Made by a program: the position numbers and the translations under genes. The notes under the pieces are model-generated. The model was not told the DNA's origin, searched no databases, and was given only the letters and a program-made list of their open reading frames with translations. 35,938 nucleotides of DNA from Anaerolineales bacterium (GTDB taxonomy: Bacteria > Chloroflexota > Anaerolineae > Anaerolineales > UBA4823): positions 1 to 35,938 of the forward strand of contig JAFGJM010000047.1 of NCBI GenBank assembly GCA_016929095.1, in the 5' to 3' direction. Below, piece by piece: positions 16,256 to 24,224 of the stretch (positions within the stretch are counted from its first letter, which is position 1; every line of letters begins with the position of its first letter).

Positions 16256-16465
16256 ATGGCGCAGTGGGAATATCATTATATTCTTGCCTTTAATACCGAG
16301 ATCGATCAAATCAACGATCAACTGGTACAACGAAAAATGCATCCATTATTTGAATACATTAATCAATGCGGTGAAGAGGGATGGGAAATGGTTGGGATAT
16401 GCCCAGCCAGCGAGAGCGGGAATTATTGGCGAATACTATTCAAGCGGGAAAAATCTTCTCAATAA
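16256..16465 (+). CDS. Small DUF4177-like protein
   Basis: A 69-residue protein with the pattern of DUF4177 and related small families: an N-terminal W-EYHYILAF strand, a middle helix, and EEGWEMVGICPA (about 41-52), then a closing strand ending in ILFKRE. Function is unknown. A GAGGA lies about ten bases before the ATG, and a near-consensus promoter lies at 16176-16204. It is transcribed away from the molybdenum hydroxylase operon and has 138 bases before the response regulator. Confidence 0.75.
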   Translation: MAQWEYHYILAFNTEIDQINDQLVQRKMHPLFEYINQCGEEGWEMVGICPASESGNYWRILFKREKSSQ

Positions 16466-16603
16466 TAAACACTCAATACTCAAAAGTATTGTTGTGTGAC
16501 GTAGTAGAAAAAATCGAGAATTTCAAGTTAATGCCTCTTGCGTTATCTTAAATCTTGTGCTATCGTCTTAGTATTAATAACATTCTCGAAGGCGGTTTTT
16601 ATT

Positions 16604-16984
16604 ATGTCAGCCAAGCAACAAAAAATACTGATCGTGGAAGACGAAGCGGACACCGCCGAAATGCTGGCGGAAATGGCCCGCCTGAGTGGCTATCAGGTGG
16701 AATGTACTTATAACGGAAAATCAGCCATAAATATGCTGACCAATTTAAAACCCGACCTGGTTTTGCTGGATATTGTTATGCCAGAAATATCTGGTTTGGA
16801 TGTATTAAATTTTATGCGCTGTGATCCACGCCTGATTGGGACGCCAGTCGTGATCATTTCATCGAACAGCCTGCCCTCCGACAAACAGGCTTGTTTGGAT
16901 GCAGGGGCGAATGATTATTTGACCAAACCCGTCAGTTATACCGAATTAAAAGAGACCATAGAAAAAGCCCTTCATCCAAAATAA
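16604..16984 (+). CDS. Single-domain response regulator
   Basis: A 126-residue receiver domain without an output domain. The acidic pocket is Glu12/Asp13 (VEDE), the phosphorylation site is Asp56 (LLDIVMPE), the Ser switch is in VIISSNS, and the Lys is in DYLTKP. It may act by protein contact, as CheY or Spo0F do. An open frame extends to a TTG at 16538, but the added 22 residues are not part of the family, so the ATG at 16604 is chosen. No kinase lies beside it; the large kinase at the window end is 17 kb away. Confidence 0.88.
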   Translation: MSAKQQKILIVEDEADTAEMLAEMARLSGYQVECTYNGKSAINMLTNLKPDLVLLDIVMPEISGLDVLNFMRCDPRLIGTPVVIISSNSLPSDKQACLDAGANDYLTKPVSYTELKETIEKALHPK

Positions 16985-17018
16985 AGGGTTTTGCACACAA
17001 AACTGCACGTCCTGATGT

Positions 17019-17612
17019 ATGATGAAAAGTGTCATTCGTTCGTTTATCGCCATTGCCTTATCCAGTGAAATTCAGGCTAAGTTAACAAAAATATCTACCG
17101 AATTACAGACTCAATTAAAGGATATTCCAATACGCTGGGTGCCGGTTGAAAATATCCATTTAACCTTGAAGTTCCTGGGGGATGTTTCTACTGCCAATCT
17201 GGAAATGCTTAAAACAACTTTACAGGCTGAAGTGGCAGGGCATAATCCATTTGAAATCAGTGTTGGCGAGTTAGGCGCATTTCCCAATATCCGCCGACCA
17301 AGGGTGATATGGGTAAATGTTCAAGCGCCAGCAGAATTATCCGCCGTGCAGCACGGCATCGAAACATCCATGGCGCGCCTGGGTTACCCCCTCGAAGAAC
17401 GACCATTTCACCCACATTTGACCTTGAGCAGGGTGGCGCGGGCAGCTTCTCCCCAGGACTTACAAAATATTTTTAGTGTTTTTTCGAAATATAAAGTTGG
17501 GTTTCTAGGCGCAACCCGAGTACTCACCATCAATCTGTATAAAAGCGATTTACACCCAGGCGGCGCTTCATATACCTGCCTTTATCGGGCAGCTTTAACC
17601 ATTCCAGCATAA
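17019..17612 (+). CDS. thpR: RNA 2',3'-cyclic phosphodiesterase ThpR
   Basis: A 197-residue 2H phosphoesterase that opens 2',3'-cyclic phosphate ends of RNA (family knowledge for ThpR/LigT). Both HxT motifs are present: HLTLKFLGD (His47, Thr49) and HPHLTLSRV (about 130). The opening RSFIAIALSSEI is typical. It follows the response regulator by 34 bases, and RsfS begins 43 bases downstream, so the two RNA/ribosome genes may share a transcript. The start may be the ATG at 17019 or the next codon, also ATG. Confidence 0.92.
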   Translation: MMKSVIRSFIAIALSSEIQAKLTKISTELQTQLKDIPIRWVPVENIHLTLKFLGDVSTANLEMLKTTLQAEVAGHNPFEISVGELGAFPNIRRPRVIWVNVQAPAELSAVQHGIETSMARLGYPLEERPFHPHLTLSRVARAASPQDLQNIFSVFSKYKVGFLGATRVLTINLYKSDLHPGGASYTCLYRAALTIPA

Positions 17613-17645
17613 TTTATCTTATAATTGAATTATTACTCCATCATT

Positions 17646-17652
17646 GAGGTGA
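17646..17652 (+). promoter_or_regulatory. Strong ribosome binding site deciding the RsfS start
   Basis: GAGGTGA at 17646-17652 matches the 16S rRNA tail well. Counting from GAGG (17646-17649), it leaves six bases to the CTG at 17656. The in-frame stop TGA at 17650-17652 excludes any start further upstream. Confidence 0.65.
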
Positions 17653-17655
17653 ATT

Positions 17656-18000
17656 CTGGATACTTTAGCACTATCGCATAATATTATTGATACACTCGAA
17701 GAAAAAAAAGGAGAAAATATACTCCTGTTAGATATCCGTGGACTGGCGCCTTTTGCTGATTTTTTCATTATATGCTCAGGTACCAGCGACCGTATGTTAC
17801 AAGCCCTGGCGGAAGCTTCAATTGAAAAAGTGCACCAAACTTACCAACTACCAGCCAGAATGGAGGGCAAACCTCAAGATGGCTGGATTCTGGTTGATTT
17901 TGGGGATGTTATTCTGCATCTCTTCTCACCAGACCGGCGCGATTATTACCGGTTAGAAGAATTATGGTCTAAAGGCAAAATCGTCTTACACCTGCAATGA
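17656..18000 (+). CDS. rsfS: Ribosome silencing factor RsfS, probable CTG start
   Basis: A 114-residue protein that binds ribosomal protein uL14 and blocks joining of ribosomal subunits in poor conditions. The whole family pattern is present: ALSHNIIDTLEEKKGENI, LDIRGLAPFADFFIICSGTSDR (about residues 25-46), then GWILVDFGDVILHLFSPDRRDYYRLEELW. No ATG, GTG or TTG occurs in frame before Met47 (17794), which lies inside the conserved domain. The frame opens only at 17653, so the start must be CTG at 17656 or ATT at 17653. CTG has the better distance from GAGGTGA. It follows thpR, and a strong terminator lies 40 bases downstream. Confidence 0.88.
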   Translation: MDTLALSHNIIDTLEEKKGENILLLDIRGLAPFADFFIICSGTSDRMLQALAEASIEKVHQTYQLPARMEGKPQDGWILVDFGDVILHLFSPDRRDYYRLEELWSKGKIVLHLQ

Positions 18001-18040
18001 CATTGCCCAGCTTAAAATAACATCTTAGATTGTGACCATA

Positions 18041-18076
18041 AAAATAGCGATTCTCTTTTTATGAATCGCTATTTTT
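18041..18076 (+). terminator. Rho-independent terminator after rsfS
   Basis: AAAATAGCGATTC (18041-18053) pairs exactly with GAATCGCTATTTT (18063-18075) across a nine-base loop, and ends in a T-run. The A-run on its left lets it work for the converging acylase gene too. Confidence 0.85.
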
Positions 18077-18154
18077 AGTTTTTATGCCTCGAAACCGTAT
18101 TCTGACTTCGTTTTTTCGAAACCGTTTTTTTTGTGGTTTACTTGTTATTACTCA

Positions 18155-20524
18155 CTAATCACCACTTTCCAATATCAACTTTCCTTCCGCTTCTTTCTCT
18201 ATTTGTTCACGCCTCCACAACATCGTCACATATTTGCCCGTTTGCCAGGGTTCGATAAAATCGTCATAATGCCGGCTGCCCAATTGACCGGATTGTCCCG
18301 GAGGCGAAATGGTTACCGATTTAGATAAATCGCTCAGATCGATGATTTCTCTGAAGGATGTTGACCAGCTTTTATTTTCATACGGGTCATTAGGCAGCAT
18401 GGCGGTTTGAGCTGTTGTATCCGTATCGCCGCCAATTGGATATGGACCACGGTTGAAAACTTCATCAAGCGGTTTTTGGATTCCCATGGCATGGGCAAAG
18501 GTGGCCGTATGCAATTTTCCCCATTGCCAGTCGCGTTGATTATCTCCAAATTTTTTCATCAACCATTCTACAGCCAGGTGCAAATTTTCTGTGACAAATT
18601 TTTCCTTGCCTCCTACCTGCTGCATCCACCAGGAATCGGGCTGGTCAAGCAAGCGCAGTAAAGTCACTGTGTCATGCCCCAAATACTCTGTGGCAGGCAA
18701 CAAAACGGGGTTAAAACCTGTTCCCATCCACCGCGCTGTGCGGTCTTCTCCCAATGCACTTAGTACCAGATTGCGCGCCATGTAATAACGAGCCACCTCA
18801 TAAATACACCCGCCAACACTTTCTTCGTCCAATATTCCATCCCAGGATTTGAGACATCCCATCGCCCTCTTCACATAGGGGTCATCGCTAACAATATCTT
18901 TGATTTTCGATACAAACTGCTTTCCAGGAATACTGGTGTAATCCAGGTGTAATTTTTTAAATATCTCTGGGGTAATTATTCCCTGGCTATTTATCACATC
19001 TTCGATATTCCTGGCGCGAAAACCGTTCATCCAGATATTCCCCAGGAAGTGGGGATAATCATCCGGGATGATTTTATTATTACAAGTGACGATATATCCT
19101 TTTTCAGGGTTGAAAGCATGCGGCATCTCTTCGAAAGGGACTTCTCCAACCCATTCATACTCCCCTGTCCAACCAGGGACAGGGATGGTTCCATTCCCTT
19201 TTGCCCGAACAGGTACTTTACCTGTGACCCAATACCCGATATTTCCTTCAATATCAGCAAATACAATATTTAATTGCGGTGTATCAAGATATCGCATGGC
19301 ATCCACAAACTCATCCCAATTACAAGCCTGGTCTAATTTCAACCACGGCGTTACACTGGGGCATGGCTGCAATGTATTTGATTTAACCGCCACGCGTTGG
19401 TCCGAATATCCTACAACATCGGAAATCACCGGACCATGCCGGGTGATCAAGACCCTTTCATGATGGGGTTCATCTTTTCCCTTAATCTGGATGACCTCAT
19501 CAATCACTTCTGCATCGATCCATTCATCTTTGTATAAATATTTATTGGGGTTTTGTGGGTCGAATTTCTCTACAAATAAATCTTCACAATCGATGAACGC
19601 CAGTGTAATTCCCCAAGCAATATGATCATTGTGTCCAACCATAATCGCCGGAGCACCCGGCAGTGAGACGCCTACAATGTTATACCTCCCCCCCACCAGG
19701 TGATTTTGATACCATATTCCCGGCATACCCAAAGCTAAATGCATATCATTGCAAAGATATGGCATTCCCGTATCGGTTTTATGACCTGCAATTACCCAGT
19801 TATTACTTCCCATCCCGCGGTTCAAGAATGGTCCATTTTGCGGGATCAATTTTCCGTTTTCACCCAGTAGATTAAACTCAATCCCTTTTGGTAAGATTGT
19901 GGGACTACCTTGTGGATAATGAATCTCTAATTCGGCAGCATGTTCTTCGCCAACCGCCTGAGTGACTTCCGCACGAACAATCTCGCTAAACCAGGCGTGA
20001 GATAACTGCCAATTCATCACACGCATAAATGATGTGGTATCAACAGGTTCCCATGGACGTGGGGTGTGCTTGAGCAGGCTAAATTCCACGGGTTTGTTTG
20101 GTGCAGGAATATTCATAAAAGCATTGACCCCCGCTGTATATGATAAAACGGCATCACGGGAATCACCCTCCAGATTTTTATAATCGATTTCTCCCAGGCG
20201 ATTGAACCCAAAGGTACGTGCGATAATGTCTGTTTCTATCGCGATCTCGCCAAATAATTCCGATAATTGTCCGCGGCCTGTGAGACGATTTAATTCCATT
20301 TGCCATAAACGATCTTGGGCATGCACAAATCCCTGGGCGAAAAATAAATCTTCTTCGTTTTGAGCGAATATATGAGGTATTCCCCAGCGATCTCGAATGA
20401 TTTCAACGGATTTCGAAAGACCCTTGATTTTTATATTCCCTTCAATTTGAGGCAACCTTTTTCGCCCCATCCATGTTAATCCCGTCCTGGCAATTGATCC
20501 AATAATACTATTTTTTTGCGTCAT
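18155..20524 (-). CDS. Penicillin acylase family protein (Ntn hydrolase)
   Basis: A 789-residue amidohydrolase of the penicillin G acylase family, which cleaves itself and uses the freed N-terminal Ser of the beta chain as nucleophile. The N-terminal SVEIIRDRWGIPHIFAQNEEDLFFAQGFVHAQDRLWQM block is typical of the alpha subunit. The cleavage and nucleophile site is GSNNW, with Ser at about residue 240. Later blocks include GHNDHIAWG and CNNKI. Known members act on amides such as penicillins, acyl-homoserine lactones or aculeacin; the substrate here is unknown. No clear signal peptide is seen. AAAGGA lies six bases before the ATG at 20524, preferred to a TTG start at 20539. Confidence 0.9.
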   Translation of the reverse strand: MTQKNSIIGSIARTGLTWMGRKRLPQIEGNIKIKGLSKSVEIIRDRWGIPHIFAQNEEDLFFAQGFVHAQDRLWQMELNRLTGRGQLSELFGEIAIETDIIARTFGFNRLGEIDYKNLEGDSRDAVLSYTAGVNAFMNIPAPNKPVEFSLLKHTPRPWEPVDTTSFMRVMNWQLSHAWFSEIVRAEVTQAVGEEHAAELEIHYPQGSPTILPKGIEFNLLGENGKLIPQNGPFLNRGMGSNNWVIAGHKTDTGMPYLCNDMHLALGMPGIWYQNHLVGGRYNIVGVSLPGAPAIMVGHNDHIAWGITLAFIDCEDLFVEKFDPQNPNKYLYKDEWIDAEVIDEVIQIKGKDEPHHERVLITRHGPVISDVVGYSDQRVAVKSNTLQPCPSVTPWLKLDQACNWDEFVDAMRYLDTPQLNIVFADIEGNIGYWVTGKVPVRAKGNGTIPVPGWTGEYEWVGEVPFEEMPHAFNPEKGYIVTCNNKIIPDDYPHFLGNIWMNGFRARNIEDVINSQGIITPEIFKKLHLDYTSIPGKQFVSKIKDIVSDDPYVKRAMGCLKSWDGILDEESVGGCIYEVARYYMARNLVLSALGEDRTARWMGTGFNPVLLPATEYLGHDTVTLLRLLDQPDSWWMQQVGGKEKFVTENLHLAVEWLMKKFGDNQRDWQWGKLHTATFAHAMGIQKPLDEVFNRGPYPIGGDTDTTAQTAMLPNDPYENKSWSTSFREIIDLSDLSKSVTISPPGQSGQLGSRHYDDFIEPWQTGKYVTMLWRREQIEKEAEGKLILESGD

Positions 20525-20535
20525 GAATTTTCCTT

Positions 20536-20555
20536 TCAATGTAACTCAATGTAAC
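20536..20555. repeat. Perfect 10-bp tandem duplication upstream of the acylase gene
   Basis: TCAATGTAAC occurs twice in direct succession, at 20536-20545 and 20546-20555 (+ strand). It lies just upstream of the acylase ribosome binding site. Confidence 0.7.
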
Positions 20556-20699
20556 AAAACTAAATTTGAACGCTGTTGCATTCATACAAATAAAAAATTC
20601 CCCCCATTCGACTCACTCTAAGCTTGACTTTTCCTACTCATCAACAAACATTATCCCTGGTTTATGTTTCTCTCGGATTTCTTATTTGATCATAATTGA

Positions 20700-21800
20700 C
20701 TATATATTGAACCTGAAATAAATAACATCACCATCATGAACAATGTACTCTTTTCCTTCCAGGCGCATTAAGCCGGCGGATTTTACCCCACTCCAACTTT
20801 TATGTTTAATAAATGTTTCAAATGGGGTCACTTCTGCGCGGATAAATCCTCGCTCGAAATCAGTATGTATAGTTCCGGCGGCTTTAGGGGCGGGTGTCCC
20901 TTGCGGGACCATCCAGGCGCGCACTTCCTCTTCATTCATAGTAAGGAATGTAATAAGAGAAAGGATGCTGAAACTTTGACGGATCACCTGCTCCAAGCCG
21001 GTCTCTTCTGCGCCGGCAAGCTGTAAATATTCCTTACGCTCGGTCTCAGACATGTCGACCAATTCTTGTTCCAATCGGGCGCAAATTGTCATTGCAGGCG
21101 CATCTTGCTCCGCAGCCAGGGAATACACCTCTGTTGAGTATACGCTTCCCTCTTGCAAGGAAGATTCATCAACATTTGCCACATAGATCACCGGTTTGGC
21201 GGATAAAAATCTCATTTCGTTCACCAATTCAATAAAGCTGTCTTCGTCCTTATCGGGGAATTGCGAAATTGGCTTCCCTTCTCCCAGGTGCCGGTACAAT
21301 GTCTTTGCCATTTCTATCAATGGAATCGATTTCTTATCCCCTTTTACCTGACTGCTCAAGCGTTCCACCTTCTTATCCAATTGCTGCATATCGGCTAATA
21401 TCAATTCGATATTTATGGTTTCAATTTCCCCACGGGGATCCAGATGATCACTGGTATGAATAACATGCGGATCTTCAAAGCAGCGCACAATATGCAAGAT
21501 AGCTGCCGTGTCACGGATATTGCCCAGAAATTGATTTCCCAAACCCTCTCCATGGCTGGCGCCTTTAACCAAACCGGCAATATCAACGAATTCTATCGTA
21601 GCATGAATACGCTTTTCTACTTTAACGAGATCTGCCAATTGTTCTACCCGATCGTCAGGAACCGGGACAATGGCATGATTTGGATGAATGGTGCAAAATG
21701 GATAATTGGCAACCTGTGCTAATTGCTCTTTTGCCAGGGCGTTAAAAAGGCTGCTCTTGCCCACATTCGGTAACCCAATGATTCCGATACTTAGTCCCAT
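20700..21800 (-). CDS. ychF: Redox-regulated ATPase YchF
   Basis: A 366-residue OBG-family P-loop protein that prefers ATP (known for YchF/OLA1) and associates with ribosomes. The Walker A loop is GLPNVGKSS (9-17), G3 is DIAGLVKGASHGEGLGNQFL (about 74-93), and the G4 position reads NVDE instead of NKxD, which explains the loss of GTP preference. The C-terminal TGS domain runs from about 281, with FERGFIRAEVTPF. Length is normal. It appears monocistronic; the acylase gene on the same strand begins 176 bases downstream. Confidence 0.96.
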   Translation of the reverse strand: MGLSIGIIGLPNVGKSSLFNALAKEQLAQVANYPFCTIHPNHAIVPVPDDRVEQLADLVKVEKRIHATIEFVDIAGLVKGASHGEGLGNQFLGNIRDTAAILHIVRCFEDPHVIHTSDHLDPRGEIETINIELILADMQQLDKKVERLSSQVKGDKKSIPLIEMAKTLYRHLGEGKPISQFPDKDEDSFIELVNEMRFLSAKPVIYVANVDESSLQEGSVYSTEVYSLAAEQDAPAMTICARLEQELVDMSETERKEYLQLAGAEETGLEQVIRQSFSILSLITFLTMNEEEVRAWMVPQGTPAPKAAGTIHTDFERGFIRAEVTPFETFIKHKSWSGVKSAGLMRLEGKEYIVHDGDVIYFRFNI

Positions 21801-22146
21801 ATCAAGCCGCCTCTCGACTAAAATAATGGAAATTGTCGAAGCTCACTGTGATGTGCAACACCGCTGTCAATATTGTGCCCTAACATAATAATATTATAAT
21901 ACCCCGTTTACCTAGTAATAAAGAAATCCCAATCTTTCACGATTGATTCTAGGATAGAAATAAATCGTTGTAAAGACATTGACTATAAAAATCGTGATTA
22001 ATCCAGGGGAGAAAAATACGGAACGCAAAATATTTATTCTCCATGTCTAGATATTTGTACTCTTTTCCCAAATATGGTGACAGGTAAAGGTTTTTGCTAT
22101 CCACTTGAAAATTATGTTTTCCTTTGTTGAATAAACCCCTTTTAAT

Positions 22147-22180
22147 AAAAAAAAGGCAGCACAAACGTACTGCCCCTTTT
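22147..22180 (-). terminator. Rho-independent terminator after the cold-shock gene
   Basis: On the minus strand AAAAGGGGCAG pairs with CTGCCTTTTTT (11 pairs, two of them G-U) around a ten-base loop and ends in a T-run. It lies about 97 bases past the csp stop. The hairpin could also act in the + direction. Confidence 0.75.
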
Positions 22181-22276
22181 CTTTCAATACTGGGCGTATA
22201 AATATATTTCTTCCCACCCATACTCATTGATAAACCTGGCGTTTTGAGGCGCCAGATCCCCTTTGATGAAAATTAA

Positions 22277-22486
22277 TTACATAATAACAACATTTGTTGC
22301 TTGCAATCCTTTTGGACCTTTTTCAACAGAGAATTCCACTTTTTGACCTTCCTGCAGGGTTCGATAGCCTTCTCCTGTGATAGCAGAATAATGGACAAAA
22401 ACATCTTCGCCGTCCTCACGAGCTAAAAATCCGTAACCCTTGCTGCTATTGAACCATTTAACAGTCCCGACGATCCGATCAGTCAT
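22277..22486 (-). CDS. Cold-shock protein, CspA family
   Basis: A 69-residue single-stranded nucleic acid-binding protein of the CspA fold that acts as an RNA chaperone. RNP1 is KGYGFLAR (about 16-23) and RNP2 is DVFVHYSAI (about 28-36), with the aromatic residues in place. AAGGAG lies nine bases before the ATG. A probable promoter at 22641-22669 gives a leader of about 150 bases containing a terminator-like hairpin, which suggests control of the message itself. A terminator follows at 22147-22180. Confidence 0.95.
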   Translation of the reverse strand: MTDRIVGTVKWFNSSKGYGFLAREDGEDVFVHYSAITGEGYRTLQEGQKVEFSVEKGPKGLQATNVVIM

Positions 22487-22560
22487 TGCGATTGACTCCT
22501 TGAATAATAAAAAAGCGGATAATTAATGATGATGCGAAATATGTTCCGACGGAGCGTTCA

Positions 22561-22592
22561 AAACAAAAAGGCTCAAGTAAACGCATTGAGCC
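22561..22592 (-). terminator. Terminator-like hairpin in the csp leader
   Basis: On the minus strand GGCTCAA (22592-22586) pairs with TTGAGCC (22576-22570) over a nine-base loop, followed by TTTTTGTTT. It lies between the probable csp promoter and the csp start, so it may be an attenuator. Otherwise it ends the upstream acetyltransferase transcript. Confidence 0.6.
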
Positions 22593-22640
22593 GTTGCTTT
22601 CATCCATCCAACGAGAACCAATTGCATCCTGACGAATAAA

Positions 22641-22669
22641 AGTGTATCAGATAAAGAATTTTTAATCAA
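22641..22669 (-). promoter_or_regulatory. Probable csp promoter
   Basis: On the minus strand TTGATT (22669-22664) and TACACT (22646-22641) are 17 bases apart. Each hexamer matches the sigma-70 consensus at four of six positions. Transcription would start near 22634, about 148 bases before the csp ATG. Confidence 0.45.
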
Positions 22670-22725
22670 GGGTTTCAATTTTTATTGAAAAACAAGACTG
22701 AAACATCCCTCAGATACGCATTTCA

Positions 22726-23616
22726 TTATCCTAGCGCATAACTGATTTGACCATAAATAAATTCACGGCGAGAGGGTGATATGGTTCCTCCTCTTTGCAT
22801 ATGACTTAATGAATCATAAACATGAAAACCATTTTCTTCCAGGAGACTTTTTGCTTGTTTATTTTCCGCCGGTACTAAAACCGTAGGAGCTCCTTCGGGA
22901 AAGTCCAATAAAAGGGCAGCCTGTAAAAGACACCCCGCCACATCTTCAGAATCAGCCACCCAGGGACCTAATTTCCTGGGTTGAACCAGGAGATACCCGG
23001 TTATCTTCCCAGAAGGCGAAGATGCAATAAATGCGCGCTGTGGATAATCATGTAAATAAACTCGTAAAACTACGCTGCGATCGCTGCCAAATATGGGTGT
23101 ATCAAACCCGGCGACGAGAGGAATATCCACTTCCGTCATTATTCTTATCCCTGCAGGCAATTTCATCGGTTGAAAAATATCATCGGAGTATAGATGCGAT
23201 CCCTTATGTGTCGGATCATCGTTTTTAATAAATGTAAGGACGCGATCGATTTCATGAAAAGAAAATCCTCGGTAAAGCGGTTCTCCCATAGCTGTAGCAT
23301 CCAGAAATGCAACACAATTTCCCCGTGACCCTAACCATTCCAGTACATGAGACATTAATTGTCTCCCAATCCCTTGTCCCTGTTTTGATGGATGTACAGC
23401 CATCATCCCTATCCAGGCAAAGATGCCATAATCAACCGCGCCGACCATGCCTGCTGGTACTCCTTCATCCATTGCCATAAACCAGCCATCCGGTTGTATA
23501 GATAATAAACGCCTTAAATCGTCTTTTCGACCTTCGGGAGAATTAAATGCGGCGATAAATAAGTTGTTGGCGGATTTGATCTCTTTATGATTGAATTGAT
23601 GGATAGTGATCGCCAT
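22726..23616 (-). CDS. Two-domain GNAT acetyltransferase (YitH-like)
   Basis: A 296-residue protein with an N-terminal GNAT domain, whose acetyl-CoA-binding motif is KQGQGIGRQLM (about 78-88). A second GNAT-like half from about 150 resembles the Acetyltransf_18 domain of YitH-type proteins (GFDTPIFGSDRSVVLRVYL and GYLLVQPRKLGPWVADSED). The substrate is unknown. The gene ends 109 bases before the csp promoter. A hairpin at 23785-23819 lies about 170 bases upstream of its start. Confidence 0.85.
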   Translation of the reverse strand: MAITIHQFNHKEIKSANNLFIAAFNSPEGRKDDLRRLLSIQPDGWFMAMDEGVPAGMVGAVDYGIFAWIGMMAVHPSKQGQGIGRQLMSHVLEWLGSRGNCVAFLDATAMGEPLYRGFSFHEIDRVLTFIKNDDPTHKGSHLYSDDIFQPMKLPAGIRIMTEVDIPLVAGFDTPIFGSDRSVVLRVYLHDYPQRAFIASSPSGKITGYLLVQPRKLGPWVADSEDVAGCLLQAALLLDFPEGAPTVLVPAENKQAKSLLEENGFHVYDSLSHMQRGGTISPSRREFIYGQISYALG

Positions 23617-23784
23617 AAATACCCTCGAAGCTGTTGGTGAACATCAGTGTAGGACTACAATAATCGCAGATCAATCGATTTGATATATCGAACAATAAGC
23701 ATCTTGATGATTATCCATCACCACGATCGTATATCGTTTGAGAATTTGAAAATCAAATCGTTTTTGTTTATGAGATATTTTCCT

Positions 23785-23819
23785 AAAAAAATCGCTATCA
23801 TTAATAACCAGATAGCGAT
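23785..23819 (-). terminator. Terminator-like hairpin, minus orientation, no gene before it
   Basis: ATCGCTATC (23791-23799) and GATAGCGAT (23811-23819) are exact inverted repeats with an 11-base loop. On the minus strand the stem is followed by six T. No minus-strand gene precedes it. The stem core resembles the rsfS terminator at 18041. Confidence 0.5.
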
Positions 23820-23903
23820 ATCATTATACATCCATCAATTTTCTCGCTTCTCATTATTTCTGCTTTTATCATCAAATATTCATTATTATTCGGAGTAATC
23901 GGA

Positions 23904-24209
23904 ATGAAATTCATTGCCATAGAAAAAGAACTTCCTGATGTTAAAACTAATACTTTTACCGATGAGTTGAAAATATCCGAAGCCTCTCGGATTTTGGAAT
24001 TATTTCAATCAGGCGAGCTACGAGAAATCTATTTTCGCCAAGATCGTCCCGAAGCTGTGCTGATTTTTGAGTGCAATACCGTGAGTGAATGTAAAGCTTT
24101 ACTTTCCAGCCTGCCGATGGTTAAAAACAAATTGATCGATTTCGATCTCATTCCATTAATACCCTATCCGGGGTTTTTGCGCCTCTTACCCACAATCGAT
24201 AATAAGTAA
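23904..24209 (+). CDS. Small muconolactone isomerase-like (ferredoxin-fold) protein
   Basis: A 101-residue protein with the pattern of muconolactone-isomerase-like, dimeric alpha-beta proteins: a helix ending in LFQSGELREIYFRQDRPEAVLIFEC (about 33-57), then ALLSSLPMVKNKLIDFDLIPLIPYPGF (about 65-91). This LP-x-V-xx-x-LIDFDLIPL-x-PYPGF end is shared by small proteins of unclear function, some of them loosely annotated as isomerase or superoxide dismutase. No catalytic assignment is possible. A GGAG lies eight bases before the ATG. It precedes the APH-type kinase by 15 bases and is likely co-transcribed with it. Confidence 0.7.
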   Translation: MKFIAIEKELPDVKTNTFTDELKISEASRILELFQSGELREIYFRQDRPEAVLIFECNTVSECKALLSSLPMVKNKLIDFDLIPLIPYPGFLRLLPTIDNK

Positions 24210-24224
24210 TGAGGAAAAATACAG

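Noticed and set aside
21949..22227. 92-residue minus-strand open frame after the csp gene
   Set aside because: It runs through the csp terminator hairpin, has no ribosome binding site and no family pattern.
23680..23898. 72-residue + strand open frame rich in Ile, Phe and Ser
   Set aside because: It crosses the orphan hairpin, lies in an AT-rich intergenic region and resembles translated non-coding sequence.
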